This document shows positions 10,880 through 21,490 of a stretch of 64,000 nt of DNA, piece after piece. The DNA is from Hysterangium stoloniferum (lineage: Eukaryota; Basidiomycota; Agaricomycetes; Hysterangiales; Hysterangiaceae), in assembly GCA_015178975.1 (NCBI GenBank), contig WHVD01000033.1, positions 248,001 to 312,000 on the forward strand, given 5' to 3'. The notes beneath the pieces are model-generated. The model saw only the letters and a program-made list of their open reading frames with translations, made no database searches and was not told the DNA's origin. A program made the position numbers and the translations under genes. Numbering within the stretch: the stretch's first letter is position 1; every line of letters begins with the position of its first letter.

Positions 10880-12024
10880 GCCCCAAATGTATTCAACACA
10901 TGGATGGGTACAACTGCAGAACTCGCGGCGATAATAGAAAACGGCTATATGCGTTCTTACATTGGCCCAAATCATATAGCTTTATAAGATCTGCAACCCC
11001 GGATGCAATCCTGGTTTGGTTGAGATGTGTCGGCATCATCGAAGAGAAATGATTAGAAAGTGTGTCCAATCGATGGTGTAAGACCTTTGTCAAGGCAACC
11101 ATGTGCCTTCAACACTGATAGGGGGGTCTAATTAAACCCTATCAACAAACGAGTGGAAGGGGTGGCGACCACGCGAAGGAGGGAATGTGCAGTGAAATCT
11201 AAATTCTCAAACAGCTGCCTAATGATTTGGTCATGGGTCGAGCCGCGCATAGCGTCACAATGTGGAAGGAGGGAAACGATAATGGCGATGGTATTGACGC
11301 TGCGCACTGTGGTACACGCATATTCTGGCTCGGAAGATCCAGCTATCAGCTTCAGAGTCAAGTCGATTATTTTTTCGCCAGACACTAGGATTACCCAATC
11401 TGGGCTCGTGTGTCAGAATGAGACTGGTAGGACAATTATATGGGCGGATGTAAGACGGTGCTGGAAGGTAAAATATGGTGAACGTACCGTACGATGGGCC
11501 CAATCAGCGAAGAAAGCACTTTCAGCTGGTTAATGTGATCGATGAGAAGCGTGCTGTCGTCGAAGAAGGTTTTCAAGGAGTCAATGCTCTCATACAGTGA
11601 GATCGACGTGTGTAAATCAAGATGAAGTGTCAATGACGCTATATGCATGTTTATGTCGTCCAATAAAACCCTCAATACAGCTCCAGCGATATCTCGAAAC
11701 CATGCATCTTGGTGAATGCAACACACGAGAAGCCGGATAGGAAAGTAGTTGTCTCTGATATTCTCTGTTATGGTTTTGGTGGGAAGGATGAAATGGTGTG
11801 ATGGCACGATGCACGGTTGTAACCATAATTCAATGCAACCTCTGATCGCCGTGAGCTCCTTTGCAGATAGTGGACGCATGTGGCAGATCCCTTCCACTAT
11901 ACGAACAAGGCCGAAAAGAGGGAAGTGATCATGAAATTCTATTAAATGACGGGTGATGTGTATGATAAATGTTGATGCGACCTCATCAAAGTTGGTGTGC
12001 AGCGGTGACTTGACTAAAATGTTG
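10880..12024 (-). pseudogene. Family A copy b, 3' half, split by the pogo element
   Basis: Reading minus from 12024: the VASTFI block, then an uninterrupted frame 11897-11436 running from MEGICHMRPLSAKELTAIRG through LVCCIHQDAWFRDIAGAV to HHILPSSTVLHPP. A C-terminal block at 11385-11128 contains LKLIAGSSEPEYACTTVRS. The last exon, 11102-10893, ends LLSPRVLQLYPSMC. This copy shows that blocks 3 and 4, in separate frames in other copies, form one continuous peptide. The rest of the copy continues at 15829 on the other side of the pogo insertion, but exons 1 and 2 are not found. Confidence 0.7.
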
Positions 12025-12358
12025 TACAGTTGATTAGGTCATAATGCATAAGGTTATAATGCATAAATCTAATAATGCATTGGGTTGTATAGGGAACAAT
12101 GTTGGTACGCAGGGAAAATGAATACATAATGCATAATGCATAATGCATAGGCTGAGGATGGCAATATGCATTACTACGGGGAGAGAAATTAAGGTTTCGG
12201 AACTGTAATTACCGTGATTGAGGCACAGCTTTCACCAGCTGCTTAGGTTTGAATTAAATAGGCTGTACTATTCATACAAATGCCAGTATTGCACTAAGGC
12301 TGGGGCGTCAGGCATGTCAGGGTGGCCGAAGAAAATCAAATTTTCATCTTGTTTCCTT

Positions 12359-13077
12359 CTCTCTTCATCCTACACTGATTGAACCTCCTCTCTCTTTCCT
12401 CCAGGAGGTGCGTGTATGAGTTCCTTCTCTCCTCATCCTCCTCTAATTGGCATTCTCTCTTTCCTGCAGTGAGTGCATGTACCCTTTCTTTCTCTCTCCA
12501 TCCTCCTCTCTGTTTCCTGCAGGTTGTTCTCTTTCCACCCTCCACTGATTGGCATCCTCTCTCTGTCCACCAGCAGGTGTGTGTCCTATTTCCTTCTCTC
12601 TTCATCCTACTCTGATTGAACCACCTCTCTCATTCCTCCAGGAGGTGTGTGTATGATTTCCTTCTCTCCTTGTCTCATCTGATTGGCATCCTCTCTTTCC
12701 TGCAGTGAGTGTGTGTACCCTTTCTCTCTCTCTCTCTCTGTCCTCCTCTCTGTTTCCTCCAGGAGGTGTGTGTATGATTTCCTTCTCTCCTCAACCTCCT
12801 CTGATTGGCATTCTCTCTTTCCTGCAGTGAGTGCATGTACCCTTTCTTTCTCTCTCTCTCCATCCTCTTCTCTGTTTCCTGCAGGTTGTTCTCTTTCCAC
12901 CCTCCACTGATTGGCATCCTCTTTCTGTCCACCAGCAGGTGTGTGTCCTATTTCCTTCTCTCTTCATCCTACTCTGATTGAACCATTTCTCTCTTTCCTC
13001 CAGGAGGTGTGTGTATGATTCCTTCTCTCCTTCTCTCCTCTGATTGGCATCCTCTCTTTTCTGCAGCAAGTGTGTGT

Positions 13078-13115
<38 letters not shown>

Positions 13116-13290
13116 CTCCTCTCTGTTTCCTCCAGGTTGTGTGTGTACTCATTCCTTCTCTCTCCATCCTCCTCTGATTAGCATCCTCTCTCTGTCCACC
13201 AGTGAGTGCATGTCCCATTTCCTTTTCTCTTTGTCCTACTCTGATTGAATCCCCTCTCTCTTTCCTCCAGGAGGTGCACCCTTTATCATT
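12359..13290 (+). repeat. Pyrimidine-rich minisatellite with splice-site-like units
   Basis: About 15 units of roughly 60 bp, arranged in larger blocks (the run CTCTCTTCATCCTAC recurs at 12359, 12597 and 12958). Most units contain a pyrimidine tract ending TTTCCTGCAG or TTTCCTCCAG, followed directly by GTGAGT- or GGTGTGTGT-like sequence, i.e. a 3' splice site abutting a 5' splice site. A (TC)n run lies at 13087-13112. It lies between the left inverted repeat and the transposase start. Confidence 0.9.
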
Positions 13291-13314
13291 CTCCAAATGT
13301 GTCTTTGATTCCAA

Positions 13315-15527
13315 ATGCCTAAAACTGAGCCCAAGACTACACGAAAGCCTCGAGAAAAGCCAGCACCTTATGTCAAAAACAAACAGAAGCAAATTGACAA
13401 TAGAGATATGCCAAAGACATCTGCAAAACCAGCAATCCACACACAGCATGCAAATCTGACACTTGCTGATTGGCTGACTGTTCTCAAGTATGTTGATGAA
13501 CATCCATTGCTTTCACAAGGAGACATTGTCAACCATTTCAAGACCAAGATTGATGGTGCTTTACATTTTTCCCAATCAACACTCTCTTGAGCCATCAGCA
13601 AACGTCCAACACTTGAAGAACGCAGTCAATCTAACCCAACTGCATTATCTTCAAAGTGTGCATGAATTGTCACTTGACCTGACATTGAACATGCATTGGT
13701 TCTATGGGTCAATCATATGCTGGAGAAGAATGAGGTTGTTAGTGGACCCATGTTACTTGAAAAGCGCAAGTGTTTTGAGACTTTATTTGATGTGCCTGAT
13801 GATCAACAACTCACTGGTAATGGGTGGATCCCTTCCTTTTGTGCAACCTATAAGCTTAAGGAATACCGGCAACATGGGGAGGCTGGCTCTGTAGATCTCA
13901 GTGCTATAGAGGCTGAACAGAAAAGGCTTCAGAGCTTGATAGAAACATTCAAGCCCTGTGACCGGTGGAATTTTGATGAGACAAGTCTATTTCCAAAGTG
14001 AGTAATTCTTGTTTGTTGAATGAGAGATTATCACATGTATTTCCAGGTGTCCTCCTGATCGTGGTCTGTCAGACAGACATATGAGTGGAAAGAAAAAAGA
14101 CAAATTTTGAATTACCCTGGGATTTGCTTGCAATGCAGATGGCAGTGAGAAAATGCCACCAATTTACATTGGAAGGTCAAAGCAACCCCACTGCTTTGGA
14201 AAAAAATCACCTCAAGATCATGGCTTTAATTATTGGAACAACAAAAAGGCATGGATGACATCTGAAATATTTCAAGAGTAAGCCCTCCTTCCATATTTAC
14301 TCAGGACATTGAGAGCTAGCACTTAATTAATACTACAGATGGATTAAGAAGTTTGACCTGAAGATGCGAGCTGAAGGACGGCACATCTTGCTTGTCATTG
14401 ATAATTTTTCAGGTCATTACATTGAATATCAGCCAAAAAACATACACATTGAGTATTTCAAGCCAAATCTCACCTCCTTTGTGCAGCCACTTGATGCAGG
14501 AATAATCCACTGCTTCAAAGCACATTACCGTGGCCTTTTCTGTCGTCGTGCAATTGATCTTGATGAGGCAAATGGACCAGACATCTATAAAATTGACCTC
14601 CTTGAAGGAATGCAAATAGATGATGCAGCCTGGGAGGCAGTAGCCACTGAGACCATTCAGCATTGTTGGAACCACACTAAAATTCAAAGGTTTACTCTTT
14701 TTACTCTCTTCATACAGCTACTAATTATTATTTTTGCATTTATGTATAATAGACAGCTATTGTCAACATCTGCTAAAGACAGCTCTGAGGAGACTACTCC
14801 ACAGGTAGCTTCTGATCCTGGTGCATGGGATATCTTGCGAAGATTTGCAAGCAGTGACATGACACTTCCACAAGCAGAAATGGCACTGATTCAGCATCTT
14901 AGTGATCAGTACAAGGATGCTGACTGGTGTCCAGCTCTTAAAGCTGTAATGGAAGCTGAGGGTGATGTTTCAAAGGCACAGGAAGCCATTCAGGTATTGT
15001 CTGCTGCCTGTGGAAGGCCCAAGCTCACCATCAAACTCCCAGCATTCCGTCCTTCCCAGCTTGTAACAGCTGAAGAAAGTCTTGGGAGCTTTATTAAAAT
15101 TCTTCATCAAAAGAACTGTATCTTTGGTCAATTACCAACTGTCGAAGAACTAATCAACCCCGTTGAAGAGGGAAAAAATAATGGAGATGAATCTCCCTAT
15201 GCATTTCCTGGTGGAGATAAGGATATTGTACAACAGGTAGTACATGAACAGCAAGTGGAGAAGGGGGAAATCATGGAAATTGATGAATCTGACAATGATG
15301 ATTCAGACCCAACTGACAATCTCAGTCAACATGACACAATCAAATTGGTAAAACAACTGGAACAATTGGTAATCAAGTATGGGGCAAATCCATCTGACAA
15401 TCTCGAGTTGAATCATCTGCTGCACAAATTTCGTGCCCATTTGGTCCATGAAGACTCTATTAACTCAAAACAAACTACTCTTGACACCTTTTTCAAGCAC
15501 ACTACGGTAAGAGCCCATACTACATAG
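13315..15527 (+). pseudogene. pogo/Tigger transposase (DDE_1), lightly decayed
   Basis: The ATG at 13315 opens a basic N-terminus (MPKTEPKTTRKPREKP), followed by a CENP-B-like helix-turn-helix region (LTLADWLTVLKYVDEHP) and the DDE_1 core. Catalytic aspartates are visible in WNFDETSLFPK (about 13965), LLVIDNFSGHY (14390) and VQPLDAG (14485). Introns are likely at about 13999-14047 (donor GTGAGT, acceptor TTTCCAG), 14279-14340 and possibly 14690-14752. In-frame TGA codons near 13588 and 14108 sit where the family has Arg, consistent with CGA to TGA decay. A further frame change lies between 13590 and 13700. The acidic C-terminus ends at 15527. Confidence 0.85.
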
Positions 15528-15828
15528 ATAATGGAATATACATTTACATATTATCAATGGTTTCCAATCTAGAGAAAAATATAGTAGACAACCTATTACC
15601 TTCTTGAAACTAAATAACTGTTCAAATTGTCTTTTTGCAAAAAATAATATTCTAATAAAATGTTATTTACATTGAAGACTGGCCCCAGACAATACCATAA
15701 ACAACCATTTTAATTGTATATGTCACATGTTGTCACACATGTGTGACACTTCTGGTGTTGCATAAATCTTATAATGCATTGGCTGAGGGTGGGGACGAGC
15801 ATTATGCATTATGACCTAATCAACTGTA

Positions 15829-15945
15829 TAGTGATGACGTAATCGCAGTTGACGTGTCAGCAGGTGACACGGCTCCACCGGGCTATAGGAAAGTGCCGCT
15901 GTAGAGAGTTCAATCGGAAAGTAACCTATTTGGCAATAGTTTCAA
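15829..15945 (-). repeat. Family A copy b, remainder beyond pogo
   Basis: Sequence starting TAGTGATGACGTAATCGCA continues the family A homology interrupted at 12024 (compare AGTGATGACGTAATCCCAG at 6920). Homology fades near 15945. Confidence 0.75.
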
Positions 15946-15968
15946 GTCACGTCACAAGCACAAATTCT

Positions 15969-15977
15969 TATATATAC
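15969..15977 (+). promoter_or_regulatory. TATA box upstream of small gene
   Basis: The run TTATATATACTTT lies about 75 bp upstream of the ATG at 16045, a suitable spacing for a fungal core promoter with a 5' leader of about 45 nt. Confidence 0.45.
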
Positions 15978-16044
15978 TTTGGCACTCAAGACGACTTCTA
16001 CACAGCCAAATCAGTTTCATCAAACAGACGACCAAAACTCCATC

Positions 16045-16518
16045 ATGTTCAACACTGCATCATCCTCCAAAGTAACCCTCAGTTCCTACTCAAAACTGAC
16101 TCTTCACTCCCAAATAGAACTCCAGCCAATAACATCTCACTTCTCCTCATCCTCAGACATTATTTCCAAGCCCCTACCAGCCCACTCATGCTCCTCCAAG
16201 AAATACCATCATTTCCTCCGTCGACAGGGTATTCGACTCCCATATGCTCCAGACGATCCTGTCTTCATTCGTATAGAGCACTATGATGGCTCCTCCGAAA
16301 TCCTCCACTATCGATTCGATCAAGTGTTCCAACGAGATTGTTCCCCACCATCATCAGGAATCTGTTACATGGCAACATTCACTCCAGTAGGAGATCACGG
16401 AGGACCCAAGTTATTCAGGACCCCAGTTCCAGAGGGAAGTCAAGTAGAGCCTCGTCGAGGTCGTTGTCGATTTGTGTTCCTTGCGTGGTTGTGGAGCCTA
16501 CTCACCACCTGGTTCTAA
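16045..16518 (+). CDS. Hypothetical small protein, 157 residues
   Basis: A single open frame from an ATG at 16045 to a stop at 16516-16518. The N-terminal third is rich in Ser and Thr (MFNTASSSKVTLSSYSKL). The middle is more structured (FLRRQGIRLPYAPDDPVF, then a Tyr/Phe-rich stretch HYRFDQVF), and the C-terminus is Arg-rich, ending in a hydrophobic LAWLWSLLTTWF that could be a membrane anchor. The frame is also open upstream to about 15979 without an ATG. CpG dinucleotides are kept, unlike in nearby dead repeats. I do not recognise the family. It lies between the pogo-split family A copy and LTR-like sequence, so it may be part of a repeat. Confidence 0.45.
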   Translation: MFNTASSSKVTLSSYSKLTLHSQIELQPITSHFSSSSDIISKPLPAHSCSSKKYHHFLRRQGIRLPYAPDDPVFIRIEHYDGSSEILHYRFDQVFQRDCSPPSSGICYMATFTPVGDHGGPKLFRTPVPEGSQVEPRRGRCRFVFLAWLWSLLTTWF

Positions 16519-16529
16519 AATGGTGATTG

Positions 16530-17420
16530 ATTGTGTCCCCTCCTTATACTGCAAAACTAGGAACAGAACACGTCTAATCTCGGTTCATTGATTGGCAGTG
16601 TTGTCAAGGTTTCGAAATCAAGCATAGCATTTGAGGGTGACGCATTATCATGGGATTCTTGAGTGTTTCTGACTCATATCATCGATGTTTCATCAGCCAT
16701 CACTTCTATTACTCCATCATCCCTATTGTCTGACTCACTTCCCCTATTGTTCTATTGTGTTTCCCCATTTATCCGTGTCACATGTCTGATCTCATCTTTT
16801 GTTTGTCATTCTCTTATTGTTCAGCGCAGCCTTCCCCTATTATTGTTCACAGCTTTAGTAACACTCCTATTGTGATGACTCAGAGATGACTCACACCATA
16901 TCGCATCGTTATTGTGTCGCTGTTTGTAGATGTTTGATTTGACCTGTGCTCTCTCATGTATATAAGGGCCTCTCTTTTGCCCACTATTGAACAAGCAATT
17001 TCGTTGTATCTCATTTCAAAGCTCATTCTTAAGGACAATCTCTTAAGTCTTACTCTCAGTCTTACTCCTACGGCCAGTAAGGGATACTATAGTGTCTCTT
17101 ATTGTTGAAGTTCTACACTCCTCGACATTGGGCTTACATCAGCCTTTTGTATCTATATTCGATTACATCATCTAAGGTCCTATCTCTAGCCTCTCACTCC
17201 GAGTGTGTTTGGTTATAGACTGGTTTAACAAACGACTGTGTTAGTGACCGTCATAAAGACTTGACCATTGCATGCAGGTTATTAGGTCTTTTCCTAGTAA
17301 TGAACTTACACTGCACACCGGAGGCTTATCTAATACGTCACATGCCTAGTGTTACAGTCACTCGTGTGACTAAATGCTAGTCACTAGTGTGACTGTATGA
17401 GCCGGATTAGGTAATGTGTC
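16530..17420 (+). promoter_or_regulatory. Promoter-bearing, LTR-like region
   Basis: No open frame of note. TATATAAGGG at 16959-16968 is followed by pyrimidine-rich sequence typical of the transcription start of fungal LTRs, and a gag-like fragment follows at 17703. Ends of an LTR could not be fixed. Near 17350-17400 there are imperfect palindromes of the type AGTCACT..GTGTGACT. The stretch 17421-17700 is AT-rich and contains a perfect 10-bp stem, TAATAGCATA/TATGCTATTA, but no gene. Confidence 0.4.
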
Positions 17421-17702
17421 ATGTGACATCCAAATGCACACATACAAGCAAGGCAATGTGCCGGGCAGTAATAACTAAGTAAATAAAATATAAATAATTA
17501 GTTAAAAATTATAATAATTTAATTAAGTAATAATAGCATAATATGAGTCCATATATGCTATTATTTATGTGAAGTTAAAAGGAATAAGGCCTATTTTTCA
17601 CAATAAACATAGTAAAAATACAATAAAAATTCGAGAAAATATTAAGTAATTCAAAGAAAATTAAGAGAAAATTATGAGATAATGCTGATACCTCACACCT
17701 TC

Positions 17703-18206
17703 CTACCACACCATTCGTACTTCCACTCTCACTGCCAAATCTGAACCCTCTCTTTCTGATATCAAAGGGATTCTCGTTGGTTCAGCTTCCTCTGCCATTG
17801 CCATCAAATCTGAGCCAATTGATGTTGCATATATAGCTGGTCCAAAGCACGGGAATGTTCAAAAACAACCTGGTCAGTTTTCTAGGTCAGACACTACTCC
17901 ACCATCTATTTTAGAAGATGACAAAGGTTTTCATTGGTGTGATCCTACCAATGAAGGTCACTGTCACCATTGTGGTTGCCCAGGTCATATTGCTGCATTT
18001 TGTGTCTACAACATACCCCGAGAAGTCAGGGAATGGGTCATAAGTGGTCCTCCAAAGCCACCATATTTTGCCTCCTCCTCTACCAACACTGCTCATCAAA
18101 CAGAACAAGTTTTATCTTCCACCATTGTTAATAAATATTCATACAGGTCTTCACCACCCTCATCTCCTTCTTCTAGTCCCCCCAGATTTATTCTTAGGAT
18201 TTGAGT
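17703..18206 (+). pseudogene. gag-like fragment with CCHC zinc knuckle
   Basis: An open stretch of about 165 residues without a clear start. It contains a zinc knuckle, HCHHCGCPGHIAAFC (C-x2-C-x4-H-x4-C), preceded by FHWCDPTNEG and followed by NIPREVREWV and a Ser/Pro-rich tail. This layout is that of gag proteins of fungal LTR retrotransposons. The remaining element is not present; the foldback-like element inserted at 18288 interrupts the region. A fossil, broken. Confidence 0.65.
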
Positions 18207-18372
18207 ATTTTGTCTGGTGGGAGTTATTACTTAGATATGTGTCTCATCAGGTAGGAGTGTTAGATTCAGTGACTCAGCACAGTAGTTCACCACATGTCAA
18301 TAAGGCATCTTAAGATTCTGTGTATTAACTGATGGAAATGGGTCAGTGTATAGGGAGCTCACACAGATGATG

Positions 18373-18800
18373 TGATTCCTGAGATTCTTAGGGTAGATAC
18401 ATAGGATGTAATATGCAGATTATAGCAGTATTCACACAGAGATGATTCTTAAGATTCTGGGTGTATATACACAAACCATGATATACAGCCTATATGGGTA
18501 TCCACACTGAGATGATTCTTGAGATTCCTGGGGTAAATACATCTTACATGCTATGCAGAAAATAGAAGTACTCACACAGAAGTGATTCTTGAGATTTTTA
18601 GGGTAGATACATACACAGCAAGTGATATACAGATTATAAGATAATTCACACAAAGGTAATTCTTGAGATTCTTAATGTACATACACAGAACATGATATAC
18701 AGATTATATGGGTGTCTACACTGAGATGATTCTCAAGATTCCTAGGGTGAATGAAATACAGCTGATCTAGAGATATTTAAGCAAATACATAGAATAAAGC
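18373..18800 (+). repeat. 70-bp tandem array, left arm of FB-1
   Basis: Six degenerate units starting at 18373, 18443, 18513, 18583, 18657 and 18727, each beginning TGATTCTTGAGATTC or close to it, continuing GGGTAGATACATA and ending CACACAGA(G). The regular 70-bp spacing (74 once) is kept. The inverted counterpart is at 21495-21890. Confidence 0.9.
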
Positions 18801-18809
18801 CTTATGGAA

Positions 18810-19420
18810 ATTAGGGAGATTGGGAGGATTGGGAGGGTTAGGAGGATTAGGGGATTGGGGGATTAGGGGATTGGGGAGATTGGGGGGATTGGGAGGATTG
18901 GGGATTGGGGGATTGGGGGATTGGGAGGATTGGGGGATTGGGGGATTGGGGGGATTGGGGGATTGGGGGATTGGGGGATTGGGGGATTGGGGGATTGGGG
19001 GATTGGGGATTGGGGATTGGGGGATTGGGGGATTGGGGGATTGGGGATTGGGGATTGGGGGGATTGGGGGATTGGGAGGATTGGGGGAATTGGGAGGATT
19101 GGGGATTGGGGATTGGGGGATTGTGGGATTAGGGAGATTGGGGAGATTGGGGAGATTAGGAGGATTGGGAGGATTGGGGATTGGGAGATTGGGGGGATTG
19201 GGAGAATTGGGGGATTGGGAGGATTGGGGAGATTGGGAGGATTGGGGGATTGGGGGAGTTGGGGGATTGGGAGGATTGGGGGATTAGGGGGATTGGGGGA
19301 TTGGGGGGATTGGGGGGATTGGGGGATTAGGAGGAATTGGGGAATTGGGGGAATTGGAGGAATTGGAGGAATTGGGGAATTGGGGAATTAGGGGAATTGG
19401 AGGAATTGGAGAGAGTTGAG
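18810..19420 (+). repeat. G-rich minisatellite, left arm of FB-1
   Basis: About 600 bp of short units, mainly GGGGGATT, GGGGATT and GGGAGGATT, with GGGGGAATT and GGAGGAATT near the core. Long open frames through it (Gly-Leu-Gly, Gly-Ile-Gly, Trp-Gly) are by-products of the repeat and not genes. Runs of five Gs every 8-9 bases could form G-quadruplexes on the plus strand. Confidence 0.93.
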
Positions 19421-19429
19421 GAATAATTC

Positions 19430-21300
19430 AACTCAATCCTAAACCTAATTCCTCTGTCCAACTCCTTGATATATTTCCCTCCATCTCTCTCCCAATACTC
19501 CCACCCCAATGTCCTCAATCACTCTCCCAATACTTTCAATATCTCTTCTAATGTCTTCCAAACCATTCAATCAACTTCCAATACCTCAATACCTCTTCTA
19601 ATGACTTCTATCTCTCTCTGCCAGTACCTCCAACCTCCTTCCCAATGTCTAACCTCCCTCCTAATACTCCCAACCTCCCTCTCAACACCCTCAATCTCCT
19701 CTCAAAGACTTCTAATTTCCTCCCAATACTTCCATATCAATAATGCTGTAATGTGTAATCATGTCTATCCACATTTCACCAATTGCATAATTCTATCTGT
19801 TCCATTAGGCTCATAGTATCCCACTGTGTACTCAACATCCTTAGTGACATCTGTTCTGTTCCTCTGTATTGTCCTCCTTAGTATCAAATGCATTCTACAT
19901 CTAGAAGTTTCACTAAAAGCAGTCAATATTTGAATACACAGAATGTGTAAGGTAGTGATACACCATACACTGTGAGGTGGTAATAGGCTCTCATCATTCT
20001 TCTCTTTCTATTATTCTCCAAATGTATATGTACTTTACATGTGGTTTGCATATAGTAGTAATTATTCCCCATTATCACTCAATCTATTAGCTGTTTTTAT
20101 TTGCAGCAGATATTAGTCCTACACTATTCAACTGTTGCACTGTTGAAACATGGCAAAGTACAGCCAAACTAAAAATTGCTACCAATGTGATTCAAATAAC
20201 AACTGCATAACAGCTATAATAATTGCTATCTGAGGGATGAATGTGCAGAAGGTTCTGTTATAAACAATATCATTTTTGTGATGATCTGTATCATAATCTT
20301 ATAATGGTTATCACCATTCTCTTTAGTTGTGTAGAATATATGTAAACTATTGTAGTAAGATAAATTCCTATTACTATTAGAATGATATTTCCTTCTCTTG
20401 ATATATGTTTCATTGGCTTATAGAGCACTTTCTGGTATACTCCATTACAATAATTCAGAATTCCAGTCATGATATTTATAGTCTTTGTGGCAGTAGGATA
20501 ATATATAAAAAGTATTAGTACAAGGCAAACCTTGTTTCCAGTGGAATAACATTTCTTCCTTACTTGTATGACATGTTCATTTATTTAGAACTGTTTCAAT
20601 GGTGTAGTAGTTCTACAGCTAGACCAGTTGAACTGTGTAGAACTAATATCTGTAGGAGATGCAAATGGCTAATAGATTGAGTACTGAGAGAGAAAAAACC
20701 ACAGCTTTTGTGCAGCCACATGTGAACTTGTTGTGAACTGAGATGGTGGAGTTGGAGTGTCCCTGAGAATAATAAAAAAACCCTTGATCATGTATCACAT
20801 CATTTATCAACCTTCCTTTATTCCACATCTTACCACCACTTAATCTTTACTTCAATTGTTTTTTTTTTCCTATCATTACCCTCTTTTAATCTTTCATATG
20901 TACCTCAGTCAATTTTCCCCATCGTGTGGACTAAGGTACATTATTCACAACTTAGTCTATTTGTTACATTAGCATACTACTTCTTAATTGGTAGTAATGC
21001 TATTTGTTATAGAGAAAAATAATGAGACCCTATTTGAAACTCCCTACAAATCTCACAGAGAATAAACAGGGAGTATTGGGAGAGAGGTTGGGAGTATTGG
21101 GAGAGACATTGGAGGTATTGGCAGGAGAATTAGAGGTATATGGAGAGAGAGATGGAAGGCATTAGAAGAGATATTGGAGGTATTGGGAGAGTGATTGAGG
21201 ACATTGGGATAGGAGTATTGGGAGGAAGATGGAGGGAAATATATCAAGGAGTTGGACAGAGGGATTAGGTTTAGGATTGAGTTGAATTATTCCTCAACTC
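19430..21300. other. Non-coding core of FB-1
   Basis: Bounded by the inverted segment at 19430-19620 and 21053-21290 (ATATATCAAGGAGTTGGACA and its complement). Inside are pyrimidine-rich degenerate repeats (CCTCCCAATACT-type) to about 19735, then unique AT-rich DNA that matches 45700-47040 at high identity. No open frame with protein-like composition is seen. Confidence 0.7.
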
Positions 21301-21490
21301 TCTCCAATTCCTCCAATCTCTCTGATCCTCCAAATCCTCCAAATCTCCCCAATCTCCCCAATCTCCCCAATCTCCCCAATCTCCCCAATCTCCCCAATCT
21401 CCCCAATCTCCCCAATCTCCCCAATCTCCCCAATCTCCCCAATCCTCCCAATCCCCTCAATCCCCTCAATCTTCCCAATCTCTCCAACAC
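21300..21490 (-). repeat. G-rich minisatellite, right arm of FB-1 (C-rich on plus)
   Basis: About 20 near-identical 9-bp units CCCCAATCT between 21340 and 21440, with mixed units on both sides. It is the inverted counterpart of 18810-19420 but much shorter, so the arms have unequal lengths. The 70-bp array mirrored from the left arm follows to 21890. Confidence 0.9.

Larger units (their letters stand above)
12027..15826 (+). mobile_element. pogo/Tigger-type DNA transposon
   Basis: A 3.8-kb element bounded by inverted repeats that read CAGTTGATTAGGTCATAAT at the left end and the exact complement at the right, with a TA duplication on each side (12025-12026 and 15827-15828). CAGT ends with a TA target are typical of pogo elements. 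Subterminal regions repeat the motif ATAATGCAT many times. It carries one transposase gene and sits inside family A copy b; the flanks rejoin to match the intact site in copy a. Confidence 0.93.

Noticed and set aside
12336-13503. Minus-strand frames rich in Glu, Arg and Lys
   Set aside because: Complement of the pyrimidine-rich minisatellite inside the pogo element.
18373-18800. CRISPR-like array with 70-bp spacing
   Set aside because: The units are degenerate along their whole length with no constant repeat and unique spacers; eukaryotic element context.
18820-19391. Long overlapping open frames of Gly-Leu-Gly and Trp-Gly type
   Set aside because: They are translations of the G-rich minisatellite of FB-1; several frames are open at once and composition is that of the repeat.
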